Source: Chrysomallon squamiferum (taxonomy: Eukaryota > Mollusca > Gastropoda > Neomphalida > Peltospiridae). From it: a DNA stretch of 62,500 bases. Of the stretch, positions 1-12,629 are shown piece after piece (positions within the stretch are counted from its first letter, which is position 1; every line of letters starts with the position of its first letter). Where the stretch lies: contig CM022667.1 of the NCBI GenBank assembly GCA_012295275.1, forward strand, positions 9,850,038-9,912,537, in the 5' to 3' direction. A model generated the notes under the pieces. The model made no database searches. It was not told where the DNA came from and saw nothing but the letters and a program-made list of their open reading frames with translations. Made by a program: the position numbers and the translations under genes.

Positions 1-240
1 GAAAATCTCCTAACAAATTATTTGAAATAGCACACAATTTTGGTTATCATCAACAGAACATGACCAACTTTTTTCTTCGCGCAAATTGTTTGAAACAGCA
101 CAAATCTTTGGCTATCTTCAACAGAATGTGAAAAACTTTCTTCTTGTCACAGATTATTGGAAACGGCACAAACCTTTCAGGTTCGTTATTGATGTTAAAC
201 ACTGTACAATGTTCAATTAAATGAGTATGAAAGTTCACTT
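1..240 (-). repeat. ~67-bp minisatellite, three units, and inverted match to the 22-47 kb array
   Basis: Three units carry CAAATT(A/G)TTTGAAA(T/C)AGCAC, then TGG(T/C)TATC, then TCAACAGAA, then TTTCTTC. Reverse-complemented, the same block (TGCTGTTTCAAACAATTTG ... TTGAAGATAACCAAAG) recurs in every large unit of the downstream array, for example 28440-28660. This is the first sign that the RMDN1 3' flank is the source of the array. Confidence 0.8.
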
Positions 241-1576
241 TCGTTGTTTTTCATTTTGTTTTGTTTTATAATATATGACTCTATTGTTGTCAACATTGTT
301 GTTTTCTTCATTAATATATTATCGTCATCGTTCTTGTCAGTATTATCATCTTTATTAATGACTGCAGTAACAGCGGAGGCATCTTTGCGTGTCTGTAGGT
401 TTGTCAGTGCGTGACTGCGTGAGTGTCTTCTCTGTTAATACAAATTAAGAAAGAGCAGATTAAAATCATGTAATGAAGGCAACACGAAAATGTGACTGTT
501 AGCCAATAATTCGCCGTGACTTACATCTTTGACCCGTTTCCATATCTTAACAACCCCCGCCTGAGTTTCTCATTCTGAATTCAAGTTTGCAGCGAATATT
601 TGTGCGTGACTGCAAGTCTGTCACAATGCGTGTGTCTTTTCTGTTTAATAAAAGTTACGCTTGGACGAAATGATGTTTCATATGGCACAAGGCTCCAGTG
701 CTCATGAGAGCAATCTACAGTTCACGCGAATTTTCTTTTTCCCGTTCTAACTCATATCAGGAAGGGAAAAAAAAAAAGAAAGAAAGAAAGAAAGAAAAAC
801 GAACAGTGATTCGTAAATTATTTCAGTCTCGAGGCTTTATCATAAAATTTCATTCACACTCGACTAAATTTTCTTGGTTTAAACTATTCTCCCGCATTAC
901 AGTTGACATATAATATGCGAGAAAAGTTAAGTACTTCATTTCTTGATTAATATATTCAACTATTTTCTTTTTTTTTTTTAAACATTCTAAAAATATGTCT
1001 ATAGGAGAAAAAAAAAGGTTTAGATAATAAATAAATAATAAATAATAAAAAAATGGCATGAAAAGTAAATGACCTCAAATCAAAGCATGCGCTATGCTGA
1101 AAGTTCAAAAAAAAAAAAAAAAAAACAAAAAAAACCCCAGAAGTTTGAGACAACAGTGAGTCATAAAATTATCATTTACGTTTATTTTATCATTTACACA
1201 AATCTTTAACCTCTTGATTTTCACCTCCTCTACAACCTGTAATAAATAACAGAAATTTTTGATATAGTCATTGATACTATTTGATGATAGCACCGACAGT
1301 TTGTGTGAAATGTGTAGAAATACCAGATACCGGACATTTCCAGTGTGAATATCAAACGAATGAAAAGTATCAAATCGTGATTATCAAAACTAAAGAGTAG
1401 TATCAAACAGTAATTATCAATAAACAGTGAAAAGTATCCAATAAATCGTGATTATTATATTTTCTGTCTTTCATAAATATGTTTAGGCAAAAAAAACCCA
1501 CCCCAAAACCCAGCCAGAGTCTAAGGAAATCGTCATTCAAGGTAAGAATATAATTAACTAATTACTCATTCTATAC

Positions 1577-1644
<68 letters not shown>

Positions 1645-2152
1645 AACGAGAAAAAAAAAACAATTAAAATACTAAATTAAGTAAAAACAATTGTAATATT
1701 TAATTAATTGCAAAACTACAATATTAAGTTAAACCAGAAATATAATATTTATTGAAATGAAAAATGAAATATATGATAACTACATGAACACCACTGTTCA
1801 AATTTTAGAACAATGTGGTAAGTGTCAAGGTTCTAGAAATATTCAGTTACAAAATTGTGTGAAAATTTGTAATATTAGTAAGTCAATGTAAATGTGATAA
1901 CAGAATTTTCTGTTACTAAGTTAATATTACTCTGCAAGTTTCAAGCATCTTCCGTGAAATATGCAACAGGTTTTATTTTAGGGAATACATGAGTTTCTTT
2001 ATTAATACATTAATTTAAAGAAAAAGTAAACATAGTAATGATAGTGAATTTTGTAAAATTAGCATGATTAACACAAATTTGTGTATGCTCCAGTGTGCAT
2101 GCATAATAAATAGGTGTGTGTGTGTGTGTTTTCACACAAATTTCTTCATATC
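241..2152. other. RMDN1 3' flank, no gene seen
   Basis: Non-coding. 300-430 (CTGCAGTAACAGCGGAGG..., GTGACTGCGTGAGTGTCTT) and 1900-2000 (GCATCTTCCGTGAAATATGC) match the array units in reverse complement. 1330-1450 holds short degenerate repeats built on AGTATCAAA(TCGTGATTA). 1581-1641 is (GA)n. The remainder is A/T-rich with homopolymers. Confidence 0.7.
1972..2003 (-). other. Candidate poly(A) signals of RMDN1
   Basis: Two AATAAA hexamers on the minus strand (plus-strand TTTATT at 1972-1977 and 1998-2003) lie 150-180 bases past the RMDN1 stop. Their use is inferred from position only. Confidence 0.35.
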
Positions 2153-2787
2153 CTAAAGCCCAGTTTTCTTCAGTAAATCAATGGCTTCTCTATGTGCCTG
2201 AAAAGAAAAATAATCATTATAGTCCATTCAGATTTATATGTGGGGATGTACAGTACAGTCCACACTCATTTATAAGTGAGAATAAATAGTACAGTCCACA
2301 AAGTTATTGGTGTGAATATGCAGTATAGTTCATGCAGATTTATATTTCAGAATTTGCAGTATACTCTGTACAGATTTGTAGGTGAAATACACAGTGTAGT
2401 CCACACAGATTTATAAGTGAGAATAAACAATATAGTCCATACAGAGTTATAGGATAGAATGTGCAGCTTAATCCATTCAGATTTATAGGCAAGAACATAT
2501 TGCATAATTACGTACAGTGTAGTTCACACTGGCTTGCAATGGATGTACAGTATGGTTCACTGATCTGTTAGAATATTCAGTAGAGTTAACATATATTTAG
2601 ATAACAGATAACAGTTTAAACAAGAATAAATGGAAATACCTGTTCATCATCGGGGGTTTTGACAGGATAATTCAGAGCCCTTGTCAAATAGGTGTGAGCT
2701 TTCTCCTTGTTTCCAAGTCGCAAGTGAGTTTTGCCGAGCATGAGTAAGTTCATGCTGTAGAAATTAGGCTCAGCTGTGGAAGGTAAA

Positions 2788-2825
<38 letters not shown>

Positions 2826-2916
2826 TAATAATAATTATAATGATAATAATGATGATAATAATAATAGTAAAAATAATAACAATAAAATGATAATAATAAT
2901 AATAATTATAGTAATA

Positions 2917-3013
<97 letters not shown>

Positions 3014-6000
3014 TAATAACAATAATAATAATTATAATGATAATAATAATAAAAATAGTAAAAATAATAACAATAATAATAATAATAATGATAATAATAA
3101 TAATAATAGTAATTAGAATAATAATAATAATAATAGTAATAATAATAACAATAATAAATAAATAAATAAAAATATTACTTTAATATATATATTTTTTAAA
3201 ATTATAATTGATGTAAATACATTGTCATCTAAAGAATAGTTTAACTGACAGTATACTCGGGCTACAAATAAATTAAAACTGGACAGCAAAAACGTGAAAT
3301 AAATCTCTGCTTTAGTATTTTTCTGTAAATAAGCATCTCAACTATGTTCATATAAGATGTGAATATAATGATGATTGTCGTGATGATGACAGCAACAATA
3401 CAATAATAGTAACATAACAATACTAATAACAGTAACAAGAACTTTTACCTTCTTCAGCTTTTTCAAAGTAGTAAAGAGCCTATGATGAGAAAAAAAAAAA
3501 AAAAAAAATAATTAAATAAATTAAAATGAAAATATATTTCACAGAGAACAATCATTTTTTTAATATAAACAAAATTACAATGTAAGAAAATAGATTTTGA
3601 ATGAACTGAAGGACATTTCATTCTCACTGTCTTCCAATATTATTCAAATTTACATGGTAGAACGTAATTTATTTCATTTCATATTCCATACAAGAACAAA
3701 TTAAAATATTGCAATATTTTGTTGTTATCAGAAAAATAAATATATAAAATGTATAATTGCTTTTATAGTGAAAACAGAATAATAATAAAAACAAAACAAA
3801 AAATCAAATTTTTATTAGTTTTACAAATGCAAACATGTTAAATCTTATCCAAAAATAAATCAAACCAAACAAATTTGTTAAAAAATATGAACATGACATT
3901 AAGAAAGGAACTTGGTCAAAAAAAAATAATAATTTCAGAATAAACTCTCTAATTCATATTATAGATCACATTTCTTAAAATGTAATACATTTATTACGGG
4001 AAAGAAAATAATAATAAAAAAAACACAAATGAATTTTAAAAATAATACATAAAAAATAAACAAAAATAAAATGGATTTAAAAACAAATGAAAACAAAACA
4101 AACAGAAAATGTAAAAGGATTTAAAAAAAAAAAAAAAATAAAGTAATGAAAAAATTAAAGAAATGAAAGAGGGCAAAACCTTCATTGAAAGATGGCTGTC
4201 TTTTCCATGTACTTGACACTTTGTCTGAATATAACATTTTTATTTATTCTTTAATCAACCTACTTCTTCATAAGTGGATGTAGGGGGAGTGGCAAACAAT
4301 GCTGCTGCTAATTTGTGTTGATACCAAGGCAGATCAGCAAATGCAAAACACCTATACAAAACAAAATTGTCTTCATTTTATTTTTTTTTTTTAAAAGACT
4401 ACATTTGGCAATAAAAAGAAATAATAAAACTGTATTCTGCATACTTCCAAGTTATGTTTTACATTTCTTGCTGTCCAATCTTGACTGAAAATGAAATAAA
4501 ATTATACAATATTACACTTTAAACATATTGTGTACTGCATAGGTGATGTGGACATATCTGATCTTTCTTCAAGTTCAGGACTTCAGAAGTTTCAAGTGGA
4601 AAAATGGAACATTTAAATATATTATTTTGTTGTCGTACAGTATTATAGAGGCTGTAATAAAATAATAATGTGAAAGTATAAATGAGACCATTTAAATGTC
4701 TGTCCTAGATAAACTTTAAATTTAAAAATAAAAATGTGACCCTGCAAATAAAATACGGATTAAGTCACATTTTGGGAGTATTAACTTATGCAAAAATTCA
4801 TATTCATTATGTGATAAGCTTAATTCTGATACAAATCCAGCCTCCATAATTTCTGTGGTTGCAAAGAAATCTTGTCAATACTGGTACCATGAAAAACTCT
4901 GAGCAACCTTAAAACAGTTCTTTAATCTGGCAATTCTGAAAAATGCTGTAAAAGCACATACAGCATTATTAATTCATAATTTTTTTCTTTTCCTGCTGGT
5001 ATTCTAAGATAAGGTATACATGTAGTGTTTCCCATTAAAAAGTAAAAACTAAAAAGTATTTTCGTACTTACCAAACTCCAACTGAATGTATTGATGTGGC
5101 ATCTTTTGGATTTAATTCCATTGCCCTCTGTTAATAATAATAATAATAATAATAATAATGCTAAAATTAATATTAGCAACAATAACAATGATGCTGCTGA
5201 TAATAATAATGATAATAATAATGATGTTATAAAAAATAACAAAAATATTATATTTTAACAACAAAAACATAATATTATTATTAATGGTTATTAATACCAA
5301 AACTTAGTAAATTTCTTCAATGCAGTCCAGCTTTAAAATGTTTTTTTTTTCTTCTTTACAATTAAGATTTAAGTAAAATGCCACCACTGAACATTAATTT
5401 CTAAAAGCTACAATAACCAGATAAATATTTAAACAAAAGAGACATACCACAAAATGTTTCTTCACTTCGTATGAATTAGATATTCGGAATTTTGTCCCTT
5501 CGTATTCTCCCTTGTAGTCTAGCAGTATAGAATACCACTGAAAACAGAACATAAACATTATGAAATTACTGAAGAAATTTGAAAACTGTAAGTAACCCAT
5601 CCCACAGCAACCTCCCACTTTATTCTTTTACTTTGTTTCAAATAAATGTATTTTGGCCACAAAACATTGTTGTTGGGCAACTGCAGTTTCTTCAGATAAT
5701 TGTAATGAATTATTTTCAAATAAATTTTTTTTTTCAAATCATTTTTCACATTTTTTAAATGATTATAAAATTATACTTACTGATAAAAAAGAATGTGTCA
5801 TAAACAAAAATATTATATATTTAAAAAAAAAAAAAGAAAAAAAAAAGTAACAGTTAAAATTATACATGCACTTTAAAACTGTATTAAAAAAATATATATT
5901 ACTATTACTCCTGCTACTACTATTAACAATAAAATTTTTTAAAAAAAATTATGCAATCTTCAACAAAAAAAAAAAAATAAAAGCCACGCCTTCAACATCG

Positions 6001-7042
6001 AGTAGATATTAAAACAGTTTGTGATATTTTGAACTTGACCCACCTTGATGTTCTTTATTAATAGACTAACAAACTGAGAACTTATTATAAGAATTAAAGA
6101 AGAAGGGGATCAGACAGGACATTAATTCAAAGAAACCAGGTTTGTTTTGTGCATACGAGAACACAGCGCCATTGTTTATCCAGAAAGTGTAGTTTTTAAT
6201 AAAACTGTCTCAATAAAGGAATGAATAAATGAGTTTAAAAACACAGAAAAAAAACCCCATTAAATTGCTTGTTAATTTTAAATTTTCTCTTGAATTATAA
6301 TAAAAAAGAAAGGAAAAAAGAAATGTATTTCAAAGAAATGTGTTGAAAAGAAAGTTATGGAGTTCTGCTGGCCACTGTATCACGTTTTATAGGATATCAT
6401 AGCTGGACTCAAATATCATATGATATTTCCTGTTTTTCCACATTTGTTTTTAAATCACTGAACTATATATTATTTTAATTAAAGATCAGTTATCATTGTT
6501 GCCATTAACATTTATGCCTAATATATAGATTAATGAAGAAATTTTAATTATAAAAATTATGTTTTGCAGTTAAGACTACTGAAATCTCAATTATTGACGT
6601 TTTCACTGTATTTAATTTTATATATTTGTAAATATTTATCATTTTTATACACACACTGTGGATTTACATTTCAGAAATTAAATTTAACAATATTACTGTG
6701 ACTCCCAAAATTGCACGATGGTCTACATCCACTAACAAAATACCTTGTGACATGCAAAGTTATTTTCATCAAGTGACAATGCTTTCTTAGCCAGGTCGAA
6801 TGCCTCATATATGAGTTTTTTTTCATCGTTTTGTCTTGTGTCAGTTTTGCCTTGTCACATGTAGCCCTTGCTAGCCTCCAAACGATGTCTGCGTTGTTGC
6901 TGTCTGCGTGTGGTGTCAGGAGATCGTACAGTTTTAGCATCTCATTTTTAGTGTACAATTCATCTGCCTCCTTGATCAGCTCCTCCTCAGGGGACAGCTG
7001 ATGTACTGTAGAAATGATAAATATGTCATGTTATTTAATAAC

Positions 7043-7073
<31 letters not shown>

Positions 7074-7973
7074 TTTTATGTATTTGTGTTTGTGTCTGTT
7101 TCAGTGTTTATATATATATATATATACATCTTATATCTTATATGTTAATTGTATGCTGTTATTTAGAAATGATAAATATGGTACTTGTGAGTCTGCATCT
7201 GTCTCTATTGGTGTATTATTTGGATGGGTTTACGTATAGGTCTGTGTATGTATATATGTATGTATGTATATGTATATGTATGTATGTATGTGTGTGTGTA
7301 TGTATGTATGTATGTGCATGAATACATTATTTACCTGTTTCAGTCTCTTCAGCTTTTCCTTTCTTCCATGTAAGTCCAAATACACTTAGAACAGCAACAC
7401 CAGATAAGAAACTTGTTGGATTGCATTTTTGTGAAATTACATATATCATTATATGTCGATGATACTGCAAATACAGATTAAACTTATCAATGAAATTATG
7501 TATTTTAGTATTGAACTATATTTATTTACTTTTTCGTGACTAGTCTGTAGTCAGTTCGAATAGGTTTGTGTTAAGACATTTTTAGTTTTATAAATATATT
7601 ATAATTATTATTCTTATACAAATTCGAAATTGCAGGTCACTATATTGTATACACTTTCTAAGTTACAGGCCAGCGTACTTTAACTTTAAATACATGAAGC
7701 AGGCCTACTTGAGTACTTCTATATATTATACACTAGTAATGGTAGTATATAAATTATAATATATTATTATAATTATTAAAACTAAAAGTAAAATTAAAAA
7801 GAAAAGGAAAAATAATCATAATATTCAAGAGTTCTTTCATTATCCGCCTATGCATTTGGCCCGGTTTAAAATACCTGTCTAGCAATTTTAGAGATAACAT
7901 TTCTTTGTCTGATACCAATGAGACATTTTTCCGCAAATCGCTTCCAAAACCACGAGCTTATGGGCGCAGCCAT
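2153..7973 (-). CDS. RMDN1: Regulator of microtubule dynamics protein 1 (TPR protein), nine exons, one-base shift in exon 3
   Basis: Exons (minus): 7875-7973, 7335-7464, 6744-7005, 5448-5537, 5072-5127, 4264-4351, 3449-3479, 2640-2773, 2153-2197. All introns are GT-AG and all phases fit. The product is about 311 residues, close to human RMDN1 (about 314). The N-terminus is basic and amphipathic (MAAPISSWFWKRF), followed by a hydrophobic stretch at about residues 52-66, fitting the reported mitochondrial or membrane association. The TPR region shows family motifs: IVWRLARA, KKLIYEAF, YKGEYEG, ELNPKDATSIH, DLPWYQ, TPPTSTYEEAL, PNFYSMNLLMLGKTHLRLGN. The last exon encodes AHREAIDLLKKTGL then stop. 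Exon 3 reads off-frame after a T8 run (6816-6823 on plus). One more base there would restore the family frame through to its donor, so this is either a homopolymer assembly error or a real mutation. The start is the ATG at 7973, the only one giving the family N-terminus. Family members bind microtubules; the role here is inferred. Confidence 0.93.
2213..2590. repeat. Degenerate ~48-bp minisatellite in the last RMDN1 intron
   Basis: About eight diverged copies of a unit built from CAGATTTATAGGTGAGAA and ATACAGTATAGTCCA follow one another between exons 8 and 9. Units vary in length, so the array is old. Confidence 0.75.
2787..3168. repeat. (AAT)n microsatellite, about 380 bp, in RMDN1 intron 7
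   Basis: Nearly pure AAT with scattered interruptions (AATG, AAC, AAG). It lies just upstream (in gene sense) of the exon 8 acceptor at 2774-2775. The poly-Ile and poly-Asn reading frames across it are artefacts. Confidence 0.95.
7043..7316. repeat. TG / TATG-rich simple repeat in RMDN1 intron 2
   Basis: (TG)n, (TA)n and (TATG)n tracts lie right beside the exon 3 acceptor. A diverged inverted version of this block (AAACACTGAAGCACACA..., then ATTTATCATCTCTACAG) opens each unit of the downstream array. Confidence 0.85.
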
Positions 7974-8996
7974 CTTGAATGTTACCGTTTAATTTCCTCC
8001 ATCAATACTTATCGACAATAACATCATGAGTGCAATGCTTTTTAAATTGTACAAAACCTTTTTAGTTTGTAAAGTATTTTTTAATTCGAATATTTGTATA
8101 TCTTGTTAAAGGAAGCTGACTTTCAAGTTGTCTGCTACAGCTAGAGCAGAGGAAGAATATTTTAAAGTACAAACAACTTGTTTAACGGTAATAGACAAGG
8201 AATAAACAAATCAGAAGATTTTAATGAATTTTGATGTTTGACTATCACCCCGCTGTAAAACTCGATGTTAAGATATATTTTCAAGAAAAGATGCAGCTAT
8301 ACCCATCTTCGTGCTTTCAATTGTATGACTTAATCTTTTCATATATTATCACCTCCGCTATAACCGTCAGTATGAAAATACGATTTATTATGCCTTGGCT
8401 ATTAAAAAAAATAAAATGACATTCACGTGGAACCTACATAATATGTTTGTGTGTGTGAATATCATGATTAGATTCTTTGTAAACAACGGTCATATAAAGC
8501 TAAATTATACTAAGTAATACGGATTGTTTCGAAAAACAAATATGACGACATTTCGTTAAAAATGCAACAGGATCATAAACTTCATTAAAATTACTTTAGT
8601 AAAATTAGATATGTACTTTGTTCTGTTATCAGAAAACTTATAACCAGTAAGTTTGAAATTAAAATGACGGAATGTGTTAAAAACAGAATTTCAAATGTTA
8701 AAGTTATCATTTAAACTCAGAATTAATTAAATAAAACCAAGACAGAGGTTGCAAAACAACTGATATTATTAGGAAGATCAGTTGTTTTTGAAACATTGTT
8801 TAATTAATAATACAAAAAAAACATACAAACAAACAAGCAAACAAACAAACAAACCAACCTTGTCATTAGAAATATATATATTATATATATTTTCATGCAG
8901 AAAAAACGCAATACCCATGTTCTGTCGTGTTCCAGTTTCATTCCATTAAAATGCTCTTCTGCTTAGTATATTATTAAAAAAAAAAAAAAAAAAAAA

Positions 8997-9027
<31 letters not shown>

Positions 9028-9303
9028 TGTTTTCTATCAACATTAAACGTGTTCGGAGATATCACAATTCAATATTTTACATTTTTCAAGCAAAACTTTG
9101 TTGAAATCTTTGTAGAAATCACTTCTAGTTGTACAAACATAATGAAACATCATAGTATTGTTGATGTTATCACAATAACAATTATTTGGGAATGCTTAAT
9201 CGTAATATTCTAATTTTCCGTGAAAAGTTCATGCTTAATTTATTATGTATTGACAGATTTAGTGTTTTTATTGTATTGAAAGTTAAATATCAAAAAACGT
9301 TTA

Positions 9304-9372
<69 letters not shown>

Positions 9373-9407
9373 AATAAATAAAAACTATTTTAAATATTAT
9401 CTGGCAA

Positions 9408-9485
<78 letters not shown>

Positions 9486-9677
9486 ATATTATTATCGTTA
9501 TTATATTTTTATTATTTGTTTGTTTGTTTTATTATGATTATTATTTGTTTTAATTATTATTTCTTCGCGCAATTCCTTTATCGGTTTCTTAAATACAATA
9601 AAATTCTAAACATGTTCTTAATATATGTCTTAATATCATGTTTACATACCACACACATATACATATACACAGGCAAC

Positions 9678-9710
<33 letters not shown>

Positions 9711-9828
9711 CAAGAAAGGGAGACAAAGGGAGACAATCAGATAGGCATGCAGAGAAAACTACTTCCGCTGAAAAAATGAAAGAACAAGTCATATATTCGA
9801 AATGATTTATTCTGTTTTAGTTTTTGTT
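7974..9828. other. Intergenic, simple repeats only
   Basis: Upstream side of RMDN1. No supported gene. It contains (AAAC)n near 8820-8855, poly(A) plus (AAT)n at 8976-9023, (AAT)20 at 9305-9363, (TTA)n/(TTG)n at 9411-9486 and (GA)n at 9679-9712. I see no clear RMDN1 core promoter. Confidence 0.6.
9806..9811 (-). other. Poly(A) signal of peptide gene A
   Basis: AATAAA on minus, 18 bases beyond the stop codon. Confidence 0.55.
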
Positions 9829-9961
9829 TTAGTCCCATTGACACGTCATCCGTCCAACGATGGAAATCCTGCACGATGTGCTTTGACAGCAATAATCCCG
9901 TCTGTTGTTCCCCATTCCACTCAGAGTGCAATAACCTCCGCGCTGGATGCACTAAAAGACA

Positions 9962-10029
<68 letters not shown>

Positions 10030-10581
10030 GACGAAGAAGAAGAAGAAGAAAAACAATAATTGTTGTAATAGTAATAGTAGTAGTAGTAGAAGTAGTGGTG
10101 TAGTAATAGTTGTAGTAGCGTTAATAATAATATATTAATAAATAAAATAATGAATATTCATTTTAAATTACCCCTGTACGTTCAGATATTGACGGTCATT
10201 GGGACTGTTAAGATTTGTAAACTTTTAAACATCAAAACTTTAATAATATTCCTTCCCAACCTGTATTATGAAATGCTATAATTTTTTAGTGAACAAGTTG
10301 TAAGCAAAACAATCAATAAAAGTGGACTTTTAAATAGGCGGCTTCCACTCTGGTATAATTTTTTTATGAAAGAAAAATGTACGGGTAACTGTTAATAATT
10401 GTTAATATCTAGATCTGGTTGTTTATTTATTAATTATTTTTATTATTATTACTTTTTTTTCTTCTATTTTTTAAATGTTATAATGACTTACGTTAGGTCG
10501 ACCTCCATTACCGATGCCGCCGTAGTTGAAAGCTGTCACTGTTGTGAGAACCAACAAAAATATTATTGCAACAGAATTCAT
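9829..10581 (-). CDS. Small secreted six-cysteine (knottin-like) peptide precursor A
   Basis: Two coding exons on minus: 10492-10581 (30 codons, donor AAC|GTAAGT) and 9829-9951 (40 codons plus stop, acceptor CTTTTAG|TGC), joined in phase 0. Exon 1 starts MNSVAIIFLLVLTTVTA, a textbook signal peptide with likely cleavage after residue 17, then a short Gly/Asn-rich linker. Exon 2 opens exactly on the first cysteine and holds six: C-x6-C-x12-CC-x4-C-x9-C (residues 31, 38, 51, 52, 57, 67 of 70). That order is the inhibitor-cystine-knot pattern. An acceptor-like TTTTTTCTTGCAG ends two bases before the ATG, so a 5' UTR intron is likely. AATAAA follows the stop at 9811-9806. Target and function are unknown; such folds serve as antimicrobial, regulatory, inhibitor or venom peptides. 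The plus strand is also cysteine-containing here but lacks splice logic and a stop. Confidence 0.8.
9961..10050. repeat. (AAT)n plus (GAA)n in the intron of peptide gene A
   Basis: About 22 AAT units followed by GAA units, abutting the branch/acceptor region of exon 2. Confidence 0.9.
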
Positions 10582-10742
10582 TACTGCAAGAAAAAAGATC
10601 AGTTTACTAATTTAGCTCATCTTTTTAAACGAATGTTTATTATAAATATCGAAACTGCTTTTGCGATTCAGTTATTAAATGATAATGATGACGAGAATGA
10701 TGATAATAAGTATTTATATGTGTGTGCATATAAATATATGTA

Positions 10743-10771
10743 TATATGTATGTATGTATTACGCATGTATG

Positions 10772-10845
<74 letters not shown>

Positions 10846-10876
10846 ACAAAATACATGCGTAATATATACATATATG
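10743..10876. repeat. Imperfect palindrome centred on (AT)n
   Basis: The 13-bp arm ATTACGCATGTAT (10758-10770) returns as its exact reverse complement at 10851-10863. TATATGTATG-type sequence extends both arms, and about 28 AT dinucleotides (10775-10832) lie at the centre. The block sits upstream of peptide gene A. Confidence 0.8.
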
Positions 10877-11041
10877 TGTGTGTGCATGTGTTTGTATGTG
10901 AGTATTCTGCAGGCATACAAACATTTATATATGTATTGTCTGTGCGTATATGTGTATATGGATGGATGTATATATGTATGTATAAATTACCTGAATATTA
11001 ATTTACAACTTCTATACATTCACGCACACTCCTTTTCATGA

Positions 11042-11107
<66 letters not shown>

Positions 11108-11959
11108 TAAAGCAAAATATACAAGAAAAAGACAAACAAATGAAAAAGGAAAAACAAAAAAAAAGAAACAAAAATGAACACAGTTTACCTTAACCTTGCC
11201 TCCACACTTTCCAATGTATAAATACAAACTTTAGAAACAGGTTTTTATATTCATTCGCGATATGAAAACGTTTTTATCTGTATAATGAATATTCTTTAAT
11301 TTTATTACATTTCTGAAATTGATACAGCACCTTTTTAATCAGTTTTTATCTACATAATATATATTCATTCATTTTATTAAATTTCTGCAGTGACAGAAGA
11401 GTATCGAGATATGTCTAAGATACTGCATATTTGTCGGAATACAATACTGTGCATTCTTATTATAGAATTAATTAAAGGAGTTTTCTGTATTATTATCTCA
11501 ACATATTTTTAATATTAACATTTTTATGTGATGATAGTATCAGAGGGACACTCTCTTTGTATGCACTCTGTCGTAGCAATAATAAATTAGATCGAGAGCC
11601 AGTGAGTGGAACGGGAAATGTTTAAAGGTCACCGAGAATAATCAAATATTCGTAATTTGCTGGCTTTCAGCAGTCTTCTTAATTTCAATAAATAAATAAA
11701 TATATAAATGAAAATAATAATAATATTAATAACAAGGCGTATCCAAAACATTAAACAATAAATAGGGTAAATAAATAAAAATATCAGTCTTACAGAAAGA
11801 CCAGTTTTTACCTAATAATTCACTTTTTATTTCGTTCTTGATGCCTGTGAGAGTATTTAAGTGAGTTTGATCTAATTTATAACCAACGTTACAAGTTTTT
11901 TCATAAAAGCAGAAACTACCTCATCTGCTAGGCAGACACAACAACACCAATACCACCAT

Positions 11960-11994
<35 letters not shown>

Positions 11995-12500
11995 ATAATA
12001 ATAATAATAATAACATTATTCTCATTTTCGGCTTAGGGATAATTTCATTGCCATGTCTGATTTTTATCGTCTGCTGACGGTTTTGTTAGGCTGATTTCGA
12101 CAGTTGTCCAGTTTGGAGTGACGTCTAATCTATATTAAAATCCTTGTTTCACCCTGAAGAAAAACTGAAGTATATAAACTGTGCAATTTATCATCAGTAT
12201 TACCTGTTGCTATCTTTTTGTCGTTTACAAGGGTAAATATAAAATTCAGTTGATTTGAAACAGAAATCTCTGCTTGTAAGAATCTTAATTACTATGTAAA
12301 ATAACTAAAGTAACTAACTAAATAAATAGTTAAAACATAAACATAAATAATTGTAAAAAAATAATTATAAATAAATAAAATAAAATAAAATAAAATAAAA
12401 TATAATAAAATGAAATAAAATAAATACATTAACATTAAAATGATATAAATAAATAAATTAAATCAAATAATATTAAATAGAGACTGAAATCACATATCAG

Positions 12501-12507
12501 TATAAAA
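12501..12507 (+). promoter_or_regulatory. TATA box candidate for peptide gene B
   Basis: TATAAAA lies 129 bases before the ATG at 12630. If it is used, transcription starts near 12530 and the CAG before the ATG is unlikely to be a splice acceptor. Confidence 0.35.
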
Positions 12508-12586
12508 AGAAGAAAACAAATGTCACAGTATTTATGAAATGACGACATGAAGAAAAAAAGAGTTAATATTTCTTCATTCTCGCGAG

Positions 12587-12621
<35 letters not shown>

Positions 12622-12629
12622 AGATTACA

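Larger units (their letters stand above)
10582..12629. other. Spacer between the two divergent peptide genes
   Basis: This would hold both 5' regions. It contains the AT palindrome, (GT)n at 11043-11106, (ACT)n at 11961-11993, AAAT-rich tracts at 12340-12480 and (TTA)n at 12589-12620. I see no further exon. Confidence 0.6.

Noticed and set aside
2776-3165. Poly-Asn/poly-Ile open frame
   Set aside because: Translation of (AAT)n inside RMDN1 intron 7.
7754-7936. 60-codon minus frame ending within the RMDN1 intron 1
   Set aside because: It overlaps exon 1 in another frame. The ATG at 7973 with donor at 7874 fits RMDN1.
9876-10103. Plus-strand frame with six cysteines ending in poly-Ile/Arg
   Set aside because: It is the antisense of peptide gene A exon 2. 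It has no signal exon and runs into (AAT)n/(GAA)n without a stop, whereas the minus strand has signal peptide, donor, acceptor, stop and AATAAA.
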